The notes beneath the pieces are model-generated. The model did no database searches. It saw only the letters and a program-made list of their open reading frames with translations, and was not told the DNA's origin. This document shows positions 35,974 to 44,059 of a DNA stretch of 64,000 bases, one piece after another; the first letter of the stretch is position 1; each line of letters begins with the position of its first letter. The position numbers were made by a program, and so were the translations under genes. The stretch is from Streptomyces sp. NBC_01214 (GTDB taxonomy: Bacteria; Actinomycetota; Actinomycetes; Streptomycetales; Streptomycetaceae): assembly GCF_026340975.1 (NCBI RefSeq), contig NZ_JAPEOS010000001.1, forward strand, positions 1,448,501 through 1,512,500, in the 5' to 3' direction.

Positions 35974-36528
35974 TCAGAACTCGCCGAAGAGCAGGTTCCC
36001 CGGGGCGTCCTCGTCGGTGCCCGTGTAGTACTCGCGCACCGCGGCGAGCAGCTCGTCGACGGTGAGGCAGCCGTCCCCGTTCGCGTCGATGCGGCGGAAG
36101 AGCGCCTCGGTGTCGGCGGGGCTCAGGCGCGTGTCGAAGGCCTCCTGCGCCCGGTGGAACTCCTGCGGGCTGATGAGCCCGTCGCCGTCGGTGTCCACGA
36201 TCGTCAGGATCGCGCTCATCATCGGGCGGAAGGAGCGGTCGTAGGCGGGCCCGCCCTGCGCGTACAGGCGGGTCATGCCCTGCTTGTACTCCTCGGGCGT
36301 GACCTTGCCGTCCCGGTCGATGTCCAGCTCGGTGAACAGGTCCTGCCAGAAGTCGGCCAGGCCGCCCATCACCCGCTCCGCCTTGGGCGAGTCGGCCGGC
36401 TCCGCGAGGGCCGTCAGCAGCCGGGAGCCGAGCGCGATGATGTCGTCGGCGTCGATCACGCCGCTCCTGTCGGCGTCCAGGTGCGTGAAGGCGCGCGCCA
36501 GCTTGCGGTCGAGCAGGTCGTTCGTCAT
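35974..36528 (-). CDS. Four-EF-hand calcium-binding protein (calerythrin-like)
   Basis: A 184-residue cytosolic protein with four canonical EF-hand loops: DADRSGVIDADD (from residue 18), DIDRDGKVTPEE, DTDGDGLISPQE and DANGDGCLTVDE. Every loop has Asp at position 1 and Glu or Asp at position 12, so all four should bind calcium. This is the layout of calerythrin and the Streptomyces CabC-type proteins, which buffer calcium and affect aerial growth. ATG 36528 (MTNDLLDRKLARAF) is taken, as the in-frame start 20 codons upstream adds a low-complexity Ala/Pro stretch. It is convergent with the ABC exporter. Which Cab protein it is cannot be said. Confidence 0.93.
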   Translation of the reverse strand: MTNDLLDRKLARAFTHLDADRSGVIDADDIIALGSRLLTALAEPADSPKAERVMGGLADFWQDLFTELDIDRDGKVTPEEYKQGMTRLYAQGGPAYDRSFRPMMSAILTIVDTDGDGLISPQEFHRAQEAFDTRLSPADTEALFRRIDANGDGCLTVDELLAAVREYYTGTDEDAPGNLLFGEF

Positions 36529-36770
36529 CTCATGGCCTTTCACGGCTGCCGCCACCGGTGCGGGCACGGCGAGCGGGGTACGGGTCACCTAGCGTAATCG
36601 CCCCCTCGGGTGCGAACTCCCGCTGTCCCGCCGGGGGATGGTGGATGCACCCGTACGAGCGAGGGTGGCCGATGTCGGTGGGTCGGGCCCTTGCGCGTGG
36701 CAACCATCCGGGGGGTTGGGGCGTCGTACGTGCGTGCGTGCGCTGTACGTACGACCGATCGGGGGACAGG

Positions 36771-37172
36771 GTGTTGCAGGGGTGGAGGAGGCGCGGCCGC
36801 CGGGTCGCGTCCCTGGGGGTGTTCGTGGTGGCGCTGTGGCTCTGCGCGGCCGGGCTGGGCACGCCACCGGCGGCGCAGGCCGCGACCGAGGGCTGCGGGG
36901 GCCGACTGGCCCGGACGGTGGCGTTCGAGACGGGTGAGGTGCGGGTCTACAAGAGCCGCAACCAGGCCTGTGCGATGACCGTGGCGCGGGTCTCCGGCGA
37001 GCGGCGCCGGATGGCGGTGAGCATCCAGCCGCGCGGCGGTGCCCCGGTGCGCGAGGCCGGGCGATTCACCCGATATGCCGGGCCCGTCACCGTGGGTGCG
37101 ATCAACCGCTGCGTGTATGTAAAGGGGAGCGTGGGGGCCGGATCCGCGGATTCCGGCTGGATCCTGTGCTGA
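36771..37172 (+). CDS. Small secreted protein
   Basis: A 133-residue protein with a Sec signal: basic QGWRRRGRRVAS, then hydrophobic LGVFVVALWLCAAGLG and a PPAAQAA cleavage site near residue 40. The mature part of about 93 residues has four Cys (GCGG, QACAM, NRCVYV, ILC at the C-terminus), likely two disulfides. It is mostly beta in character (VRVYKSR, RMAVSIQPRG, VTVGAINRCVYVKGSV). GTG 36771 has GGGGGACAGG upstream. A start at 36558 or later in the frame would bury the signal. Family not recognised; it resembles small spore/hypha-secreted proteins of Streptomyces. The gene lies 84 bp before the S37 peptidase gene. Confidence 0.78.
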   Translation: MLQGWRRRGRRVASLGVFVVALWLCAAGLGTPPAAQAATEGCGGRLARTVAFETGEVRVYKSRNQACAMTVARVSGERRRMAVSIQPRGGAPVREAGRFTRYAGPVTVGAINRCVYVKGSVGAGSADSGWILC

Positions 37173-37256
37173 CGGACAGGCCCAACTAGGTCTGGTCAGT
37201 GGAGCGTTGATCCGACTAGGTTCACGGCGACCGAAGTGAACTCAAGGGGAGGGTGA

Positions 37257-38690
37257 ATGCGCAAGACGCTCGGATGGCTGCTGTCGCTCGTGGTGCTGAT
37301 CGGCACCATGGGTGCGGCCGGCTCCACGGCGCAAGCGGCCACCGCCGCACAGCCCGCGGCCGCCACGGACATCAAGGACCAGATCCTCGGCATTCCCGGG
37401 ATGAGCCTGATCGAGGAGAAGCCGTACCCCGGCTACCGCTTCTTCGTACTGAACTACGAGCAGCCGGTGGACCACCGGCAGCCGTGGAAGGGCACCTTCA
37501 AGCAGCGCCTGACCCTGTTGCACAAGGACGTCTCGCGGCCGTCGGTGTTCTTCACCTCCGGCTACAACGTCAACACCAACCCGCGCCGCAGCGAGCCGAC
37601 GACCATCATCGACGGCAACCAGGTCTCTCTGGAGTATCGATTCTTCACGCCCTCCCGTCCTGACCCGGCCAACTGGTCGAACCTGGACATCTGGCAGGCC
37701 GCCAGTGACCAGCACCGCCTCTTCACCGCGCTGAAGAAGATCTACAAGAAGAACTGGCTGGCCACGGGCGCCAGCAAGGGCGGCATGACGGCGACGTACT
37801 ACGAGCGCTTCTACCCGCGCGACATGGACGGTGTCGTCGCGTACGTCGCGCCCAACGACGTCGTCAACAACGAGGACTCGGCCTACGACCGGTTCTTCGC
37901 CAAGGTCGGCACCAAGGAATGCCGCGACAAGCTGAACGCCGTCCAGCGCGAGGCACTGGTGCGCCGCGAGCCGCTGGAGGCCAAGTACGCGGTCGCCGCC
38001 GCCGAGAACGGCTGGACCTTCACCACCATCGGCGACCTCGACAAGGCCTACGAGGCCGTCGTGCTCGACTACGCGTGGGCCTTCTGGCAGTACAGCCTGC
38101 TCGCCGACTGCGCCTCGATCCCGGCCGCCGCCACCGCGAGCGACCAGGAGATCTGGGACACGATCGACACGATCTCCGGCTTCTCGGCCTACGCCGACCA
38201 GGGACTGGAGACGTACACGCCGTACTACTACCAGGCGGGTACGCAGCTCGGCTCCCCGGACATCAAGCAGCCGCACCTGAAGGGCCTGAGCCGCTACGGA
38301 TACCAGCCGCCGCGCAACTTCGTGCCCCGCGACATCCCCATGACCTTCCAGCCGGGGGCGATGGCTGACGTGGACAAGTGGGTGCGCGACAACGCCCACC
38401 AGATGCTCTTCGTGTACGGGCAGAACGACCCGTGGGGCGCCGAGCCGTTCCGCCTCGGCTACGGGGTGCGCGACAGCTACGTGATGATCGCGCCGGGCGC
38501 CAACCACGGGGCGAACGTCGCCAAGCTGATGGACGGCGAGAAGGCCCTCGCCACCTCGAAGATCCTGCAGTGGGCCGGGGTGGCCCCGGCCGCCGCGCTC
38601 GCCGACGCGGGGAAGGCGGCGCCGCTGGCGGCGCCGGACGCGCAGCTCGACCAGCGCGACCTGGAGCGCGAGCCGCAGCTGCGGCCGTAG
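37257..38690 (+). CDS. Secreted S37-family tripeptidyl aminopeptidase (PS-10 type)
   Basis: A 477-residue secreted serine peptidase of family S37, whose characterised member is the Streptomyces prolyl tri/tetrapeptidyl aminopeptidase. A signal peptide (MRKTLGWLLSLVVLIGTMG, cleavage after AQA near residue 28) leads to an alpha/beta-hydrolase domain. The Ser nucleophile is in TGASKGGM (Ser173), the acid in YGQNDPWG (Asp391) and the His in PGANHGAN (His417). N-terminal motifs RFFVLNYEQPVDH and FTSGYNV fit the family. GGGAGG precedes ATG 37257. It probably trims peptides outside the cell during growth on protein. The C-terminal LDQRDLEREPQLRP tail is charged. It is followed by a double hairpin. 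Confidence 0.93.
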   Translation: MRKTLGWLLSLVVLIGTMGAAGSTAQAATAAQPAAATDIKDQILGIPGMSLIEEKPYPGYRFFVLNYEQPVDHRQPWKGTFKQRLTLLHKDVSRPSVFFTSGYNVNTNPRRSEPTTIIDGNQVSLEYRFFTPSRPDPANWSNLDIWQAASDQHRLFTALKKIYKKNWLATGASKGGMTATYYERFYPRDMDGVVAYVAPNDVVNNEDSAYDRFFAKVGTKECRDKLNAVQREALVRREPLEAKYAVAAAENGWTFTTIGDLDKAYEAVVLDYAWAFWQYSLLADCASIPAAATASDQEIWDTIDTISGFSAYADQGLETYTPYYYQAGTQLGSPDIKQPHLKGLSRYGYQPPRNFVPRDIPMTFQPGAMADVDKWVRDNAHQMLFVYGQNDPWGAEPFRLGYGVRDSYVMIAPGANHGANVAKLMDGEKALATSKILQWAGVAPAAALADAGKAAPLAAPDAQLDQRDLEREPQLRP

Positions 38691-38713
38691 CCGGGAGTCG
38701 GGACACGCGCTCC

Positions 38714-38760
38714 GCACCCCGCGCCCCGTACCCCGCGGCCTGCGGGGTGCGGGCCGCGGG
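38714..38760. terminator. Two interleaved hairpin arm pairs between convergent genes
   Basis: GCACCCCGC (38714-38722) pairs with GCGGGGTGC (38742-38750), and CCCGCGGCC (38732-38740) with GGCCGCGGG (38752-38760). The arms alternate A-B-A'-B'. The set lies between the S37 stop (38690) and the GH3 stop (38775), so it can serve as a bidirectional terminator. Confidence 0.65.
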
Positions 38761-38774
38761 CCGGCGCCGAGGGA

Positions 38775-40571
38775 TCAGCGCGTCAGCCCGTGGCCCAGCG
38801 GGTAGCGGCCCGGGACCGGGACGGGGAGGCGGCCGGTGGGCCGCAGCACCCCCGTGAGCACCCGGGCCGCCGCCCGCATCTCCACGTCCGTCCAGGAGTA
38901 CGTCGCCAGCTCCGCCGCGCACTCCGGCAGCCGGGCCGGGTCGTACGGGTTGCGGACGGCCAGCGAGACGACCGGCACGCCGGAGGCGACCAGGTCCGCC
39001 ACCAGCGTGCGCTGCGGACTCATCCCCTCCGGGACGTTGTACGTGCACACCAGCACCGCCGCGTGACCGGCCGCGGCGGCCACGGCGCGGGCGGGCGGCA
39101 CCGCCGTGGCCCGGCAGCCCAGGGCGGTCAGCTCCCGGGCCAGTACGGCCGTAGGGGGTCCGGTCGTACCCGTGGGGGAGACCGGGTCGGCCCCGGTGAC
39201 CAGCAGGCGTGGTCCGGCCGTCGCATCGAAGGGCACCAGCCCGCGCGGATCGGCCAGCAGGGTCGTCGTGGCGGCGGCGATCGCGTCGGCGGCGTCGAGA
39301 TGCTCCTGGACGCCCACGACGGCCCCCACCTCCCGACCCGTGGTGTACGCCTCGTCCAACAGCCCCCGGCGGGACTTCAGTTCCAGGATCCGCAGCACCG
39401 ACTCCTCGATGCGCGCCTGCGTCAGCTCGCCCGACTCGACGGCCGCCCGCACGCTGCGGTGCGCGAGGCCCAGGTCCGGCGGGTTCAGCAGCTGGTCGCA
39501 GCCCGCCAGCAGGGCCAGGACCGGGACGCGGTCGTCCCCGTACTTCTGGCGGACCCCGGCCATGTCCAGGGCGTCGGTGACCACCACCCCCTCGAAACCG
39601 AGGCGTTCGCGCAGCAGACCGGTGACGATCGGCCGGGAGAGGGTCGCCGGGTCCCCCGAGGGATCGAGCGCGGGAAAGACGATGTGCGCCGTCATGATGG
39701 CGTCCACGCCCGCCTCCACCGCGGCCCGGAAGGGCGGCTCGTCCAGCTCCTCCCAGGCGGCCCGGGTGTGCCGCATCACCGGCAGCCCGACGTGGCTGTC
39801 GGTCTCGGTGTCCCCGTGGCCCGGGAAGTGCTTGGCGGTGGCGGCGACCCCGGCCCCCTGGTAGCCGCGGACCTGGGCGGCCACCAGCTTGGCCACGGCG
39901 TGCGGGTCGGAGCCGAAGGACCGTACGCCGATCACCGGATTGGCCGGGTTGACGTTCACGTCGGCCACCGGCGCGTAGTCCTGCCGGATGCCCATGGCGG
40001 CCAACTCGGAGCCCGCGATGCGCGCGGCCCGCAGGGCGTGGGCGGTGGAGCCGGCCGCACCGAGCGCCATCGCCCCCGGGAGCAGCGTCGCGGGCTTGCC
40101 GATCCGGGCGACGGCGCCGTGCTCCTGGTCGGTGGAGAGCAGCAGGGGGATCCGGGGACCGGTGGTGAGGGCGGCCTGCTGGAGGCCGACCGAGAGCGCG
40201 GCGATCTGCTGCGGGCCGCGGGTGTTGTGGGCCCAGGCGAAGTAGATGATCCCGCCGAGGTGGTAGCGGGAGACCAACTCGGCGGCGGTGCGCACCCCGA
40301 ACGCCGCCAGGTTCTGCTCGGCGTCCGCCGGATCGGGGTCGGTCGCCGAATGCCCGTAGGCCCGTGAGACGAAGAGCTGCCCGACCTTCTCGGCGAGGCT
40401 CATCCGGTCCACGAGGGCGCGCAGCCGCGCCCGGCCCGGGCGGCGGCCCGGGGGCCGTGCGTCGTCGGGGGCGTGCGGGGGGCCCACCGCGGCGGAGGCC
40501 GCCCCGGCGGCCGTGACGGCGACCATGGCGGCTGCGGCGAGCAGGTTCCGGCGCGAGGCGTGGTACGGCAC
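38775..40571 (-). CDS. Secreted glycoside hydrolase family 3 (beta-N-acetylhexosaminidase-like)
   Basis: A 598-residue GH3 enzyme. A twin-arginine signal (SRRNLLAAAAMVAVTAAG) is followed by the GH3 N-terminal barrel: RMSLAEKVGQLFV, LSTDQEHGAVARIG, KHFPGHGDTETDSHVGLPV (the His/Asp dyad used by NagZ-type enzymes) and VVTDALDM (Asp nucleophile). A C-terminal GH3 domain follows (LVTGADPVSPTGT, VCTYNVPEGM). It should release N-acetylglucosamine or similar sugars from the wall or chitin. GTG 40571 is used because the signal begins there; longer starts to 40715 give a low-complexity N-terminus. It is convergent with the S37 gene and shares its terminator. Confidence 0.9.
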   Translation of the reverse strand: MPYHASRRNLLAAAAMVAVTAAGAASAAVGPPHAPDDARPPGRRPGRARLRALVDRMSLAEKVGQLFVSRAYGHSATDPDPADAEQNLAAFGVRTAAELVSRYHLGGIIYFAWAHNTRGPQQIAALSVGLQQAALTTGPRIPLLLSTDQEHGAVARIGKPATLLPGAMALGAAGSTAHALRAARIAGSELAAMGIRQDYAPVADVNVNPANPVIGVRSFGSDPHAVAKLVAAQVRGYQGAGVAATAKHFPGHGDTETDSHVGLPVMRHTRAAWEELDEPPFRAAVEAGVDAIMTAHIVFPALDPSGDPATLSRPIVTGLLRERLGFEGVVVTDALDMAGVRQKYGDDRVPVLALLAGCDQLLNPPDLGLAHRSVRAAVESGELTQARIEESVLRILELKSRRGLLDEAYTTGREVGAVVGVQEHLDAADAIAAATTTLLADPRGLVPFDATAGPRLLVTGADPVSPTGTTGPPTAVLARELTALGCRATAVPPARAVAAAAGHAAVLVCTYNVPEGMSPQRTLVADLVASGVPVVSLAVRNPYDPARLPECAAELATYSWTDVEMRAAARVLTGVLRPTGRLPVPVPGRYPLGHGLTR

Positions 40572-40757
40572 GCGCCGGACCCTACTGCCGCGGTACGCGC
40601 GGGGAGTGACGGACACTCGGAAGGTCCCCCGGACGAGGCCCCGGACCGGCACGGCCTGCTCCGCCCGCTCCACCTGCTCCACTTGCTCCGTGCTCCTGCG
40701 CCTGCCGCGCGCCACCTCGTTCGTCCTGCCTGCTCCGCCCGTCCCGTCCCGTCCCGG

Positions 40758-41666
40758 CTACGCCTCCCGCCGGTCCGCCCAGTGCTCCTGAAGGCTCCGC
40801 ACGGCCTCGGTGATCGCGGGTCGCCGGGCGGCCCCGGTCCGCCACAGGGCGTACAACCGGCGTACGGGGCCCGGCTCCAGCGGTACGGCCACGGCCCCCG
40901 GCGGCAGCGCGCCGGTGCCCAGGCGGGGTACGACGGCCACCCCGAGCCCGGCCGCGACCAGGGCGACGATGGTGTGGTTCTCCTCCGCGACGTGCGCGAT
41001 GTCGGGCTCGAAACCGGCGGTGCGCAGCGTCCGCACCAGCCAGTCGTGGCAGACCCGCCCGGGCGGCTGGCAGACCCAGCGCTCGCCGCCGAGGTCGGAG
41101 CGCCGGATGACCCGGCGCGCGGTGAAGGGGTGCCCGGCCGGTACGACCAGGTCGCAGAGGTCGTCCCCGATCACCGCCTGCTCGATCCCCTGCGGTGCGG
41201 GCAACGGGGCGATGTCCCAGTCGTGGGCCACCGCCAGGTCGGTGACCCCCCGGGCCACCAGCTCCACGGACAGGTGCGGGTCCACCTCGGTGAGCCGGAC
41301 GTCCAGCGCCGGATGCCGGCGGGCCAGATCGGCCAGCACCTGCGGCAGCAGCCCGCGCGCCGCCGAGGCGAACGCGGCCACCGTCAACAGCCCGCCGGGC
41401 TGCCCGCGCCGCTCCTCCAGGGTGGTCTCGGTGCGCTCCACGATCGCCAGCAACTCCTGCGCGGCGTCGGCCAAATGGCGGGCCTCCTCGGTGAGCGCGA
41501 CACCGCGCCCGCGCCGCTCCAGCAGGGTGGTGCGGGTCTCCCGTTCCAGCTTGGAGATCTGCTGGGAGACCGCCGAGGGGGTGTAGCCGAGGGCGGCCGC
41601 CGCGCCGGCGACCGAGCCGTGGACGGAGACGGCGTGCAGGGCGCGCAGCCGGGCGAGATCGAGCAT
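40758..41666 (-). CDS. LysR-family transcriptional regulator
   Basis: A 302-residue LysR regulator. The winged helix is LRALHAVSVHGSVAGAAAAL, then TPSAVSQQISKLERE and LLERRGRGVALTEEA. The effector domain follows (LLTVAAFASAARGLLPQVLA, GVTDLAVAHDWD, VVALVAAGLGVAVVPRLG-like). It is divergent from the EamA exporter with 100 bp between starts, the classic LysR/target arrangement. It probably activates eamA in response to a small-molecule substrate, which is unknown. Confidence 0.94.
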   Translation of the reverse strand: MLDLARLRALHAVSVHGSVAGAAAALGYTPSAVSQQISKLERETRTTLLERRGRGVALTEEARHLADAAQELLAIVERTETTLEERRGQPGGLLTVAAFASAARGLLPQVLADLARRHPALDVRLTEVDPHLSVELVARGVTDLAVAHDWDIAPLPAPQGIEQAVIGDDLCDLVVPAGHPFTARRVIRRSDLGGERWVCQPPGRVCHDWLVRTLRTAGFEPDIAHVAEENHTIVALVAAGLGVAVVPRLGTGALPPGAVAVPLEPGPVRRLYALWRTGAARRPAITEAVRSLQEHWADRREA

Positions 41667-41766
41667 GCCTCCATCGTGGCACCGCGGACATCCGTAAGCA
41701 ATGCTTCATCCATCCCGGAAGACATCCGCGCTGGTGCTACATGGTCGGGCGGTCGATGCTCGAAGC

Positions 41767-42747
41767 ATGCGTCCCGTACACACCGCCCTCGCCGTGCTCG
41801 TCGCCGCCGTCTGGGGCTTCAACTTCGTGGTCATCCAGATCGGCCTCGACCACTTCCCGCCCCTGCTCCTGTCCGCCCTGCGCTTCCTCGTCGCCGCCCT
41901 GCCCGCCGTGTTCTTCGTCGGGCGGCCCAAGGCCGCCTGGAAGTGGATCGTCGGCGTCGGGATCGCCCTCGGCGTCGCCAAGTTCGGCCTGCTCTTCACC
42001 GGCATGGACGCCGGCATGCCCGCCGGGCTGTCCTCGCTCGTGCTGCAGGTCCAGTCCGTCTTCACCGCCGTCCTCGCCGCCTTCGTGCTGCGCGAGCGGC
42101 CGGGGCGGGTGCGCCTGCTCGGGATGGTCGTGGCGCTCGCCGGGATCGTGGTCGCCGCCGTGGACGGCGGGACCTCCGGGCCGGTGCTCGGCTTCACGCT
42201 GGTCGTGGCGGCCGCCGCCTGCTGGGGCGTGTCAAACGTCCTGACCCGCAAGGCCGCCCCGCCCGACGCCCTGAACTTCATGGTGTGGGTGTGCACGGTC
42301 CCGGTCCTGCCGCTGCTCGCGCTCTCGCTGCTGCTGGAGGGCCCCGAGCGGGACCTGGCCGCGCTGCGGGCCCTGGACTGGTCCGGGGTGGCCGTCATCG
42401 GCTACGTCGCCTGGGTGTCCACCGTCTTCGGGTTCGCCGCCTGGAGCCACCTGCTGCGCCGCTACCCGGCCTCCGCGGTGGCCCCGTTCTCGCTGCTGGT
42501 CCCGGTCTTCGGGATGTCCTCCGCGGCCCTGGTCCTCGGGGAGTCCGTCTCGGGGCTGCGCTGGCTGGCGGCCGTACTGCTGGTGGGCGGGGTGGCGTTG
42601 ACCTCGCTGGCCCCGGCGCGCGCCGTGAACCGTACGGGGGTCGGTTCGGGCGTCAGCGCGGGGAGCCCTCCTGCAACGGCAGCCGCCAGTCCTGTCCCGT
42701 CAGGCTCGCTCCGTACGAGCGGTGCGGCCGCTCCGCGATCAGGGTGA
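41767..42747 (+). CDS. EamA/DMT-family exporter
   Basis: A 326-residue membrane protein with ten predicted spans in two EamA repeats. The first is ALAVLVAAVWGFNFVVIQIG to AGIVVAAVDGG, and the second is LGFTLVVAAAACWGVSNVLT to WLAAVLLVGGVALTSL. DMT exporters of this kind move amino acids or other small metabolites out. The last 35 residues (VNRTGVGSGVSAGSPPATAA...) are low-complexity and lie over the convergent GNAT gene. ATG 41767 is the first good start. The divergent LysR gene is the likely regulator. Confidence 0.92.
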   Translation: MRPVHTALAVLVAAVWGFNFVVIQIGLDHFPPLLLSALRFLVAALPAVFFVGRPKAAWKWIVGVGIALGVAKFGLLFTGMDAGMPAGLSSLVLQVQSVFTAVLAAFVLRERPGRVRLLGMVVALAGIVVAAVDGGTSGPVLGFTLVVAAAACWGVSNVLTRKAAPPDALNFMVWVCTVPVLPLLALSLLLEGPERDLAALRALDWSGVAVIGYVAWVSTVFGFAAWSHLLRRYPASAVAPFSLLVPVFGMSSAALVLGESVSGLRWLAAVLLVGGVALTSLAPARAVNRTGVGSGVSAGSPPATAAASPVPSGSLRTSGAAAPRSG

Positions 42748-43162
42748 ACCCGGCCTTCAGGTAGAGCTCGCGGGCGTCGGTCAGCACGTCGTTGGTCCAC
42801 AGCACCAGCTCGCGGTAGCCGACCGAGCGGGCGAAGGTCACGACGGTGTCGACGAGCAGGGCGCCGATGCCGCGGCCGCGGCCCTGCGGGTCGACCAGGA
42901 GCAGCCGCAGCCGGGCGGTGCCGGGCGCGCCCTCCTCCCGTACGCACATCACCGAGCCGACGGGCCGGCCGTCCAGCTCCGCGATCCACACCCGTTCCAG
43001 GTGGGGGTCGTGGTCCTGGGCGAAGTCCGCGACGATCCGGGCGACCAGGCCCTCGAAATCGCTGTTCCAGCCGTACTCGGCGGCGTACAGCGCGCCGTGG
43101 CGCTGCACGATCCACCCCAGGTCCCCCGGTTCCGGGTCGCGGAGCCGTACGCCTTCAGCCAT
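42653..43162 (-). CDS. GNAT-family N-acetyltransferase
   Basis: A 169-residue GNAT enzyme: VRLRDPEPGDLGWIVQRHGA at the N-terminus, the acetyl-CoA loop LLLVDPQGRGRGIGALLVDT (motif A), and motif B YRELVLWTNDVLTDARELY with KAGFTLIAE. The N-terminal sequence recalls the GNAT domain of MarR-GNAT fusions. Substrate unknown. Its 3' end overlaps the convergent EamA gene by 95 bp. Confidence 0.92.
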   Translation of the reverse strand: MAEGVRLRDPEPGDLGWIVQRHGALYAAEYGWNSDFEGLVARIVADFAQDHDPHLERVWIAELDGRPVGSVMCVREEGAPGTARLRLLLVDPQGRGRGIGALLVDTVVTFARSVGYRELVLWTNDVLTDARELYLKAGFTLIAERPHRSYGASLTGQDWRLPLQEGSPR

Positions 43163-43221
43163 GGGGCAACTCTAGGGGGAGGGTGCGCCGCCGGGGCCCT
43201 GTAGGGGCTATTTCTTGCCGC

Positions 43222-43767
43222 CTACTTCTTGCCACCGCCGAGGATCTCGCCCAGCAGGTCGCCGAGGCCGCCGCCCGTTGCGGCGCCCGCTCCTGCGCCC
43301 GTTGCGGGGGGACCGCCGGGGGCCGCTCCCTTGCCCGCCGCCCTGCCGGAGGCGCGCTTGGCGAGCACCGCCAGGACGACCGGGATCAGCATCTCGATGA
43401 CCCGGCTGATGGTGGCCGCGGGGATGCCTGTCCGCTTCGAGACGGCGGCGGCCACGGGCTTGCTCACCTTGGCGAGCACCCCGGCCATCATGCCGCCGCT
43501 GAGCAGGCCGCCGAGGCCGCCGAGCGTGGCCACGCCCTCCAGCGGCGGTTCGGCGTCCGCCACCTCGGCGATGGCCTGGCGCACCGCCACGCCGTCGGCG
43601 TCGTCCGCGTCGGCCTTCTGCTGGAGGTCGCCGGTCATGGCGCCGACGGTCTCCGCGACGGCCTCCCGGGCGCCGGAGTCGTCCGTGCCGAGCAGGCCGG
43701 CGATCTCGGTCAGCTTGTCGTCGCCGAGTTCGCCCAGCACGTCGTCCTGGAATGAGGATTCGCTCAT
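43222..43767 (-). CDS. DUF937 family protein
   Basis: A 181-residue protein of the DUF937 family, recalled from FQDDVLGELGDDKLTEIAGL, GAREAVAETVGAMTGDLQQ, a Gly-rich LGGLGGLLSGGMMAGVLAK and SKRTGIPAATISRVIEMLIP. The tail is Gly/Ala-rich, ending GDLLGEILGGGKK. No signal peptide is seen. ATG 43767 is used. Function of the family is unknown. It is divergent from recD2, 292 bp away; that gap carries the two promoters but no other gene. Confidence 0.85.
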   Translation of the reverse strand: MSESSFQDDVLGELGDDKLTEIAGLLGTDDSGAREAVAETVGAMTGDLQQKADADDADGVAVRQAIAEVADAEPPLEGVATLGGLGGLLSGGMMAGVLAKVSKPVAAAVSKRTGIPAATISRVIEMLIPVVLAVLAKRASGRAAGKGAAPGGPPATGAGAGAATGGGLGDLLGEILGGGKK

Positions 43768-44059
43768 GCCTGAAACGCTACGTCTGTGCGGTTTTGCCGG
43801 CACCTTGAGTAGGCGCTGGGTAACGGAAACGCAAAGTTGTGGTTCCGGATGCAACCCTGCGGGCGCACCGCGGGTCGTATGGTGCGTCGGTGCTTCCGGG
43901 GAGGGATCTGGGGGGATCGGGAAGTCCGACACGGGAGGGGTAACCGTGAGGGGGTCCGGCCGCGAGGCGGGACCCCCTTTGCGTTGCCCCGTCGCACCGC
44001 GCCCTCGTCGTTGTCCACAGGCCCGACGCGCTGTCGGCGCCGCCCGGTAGTTTCGGGGC

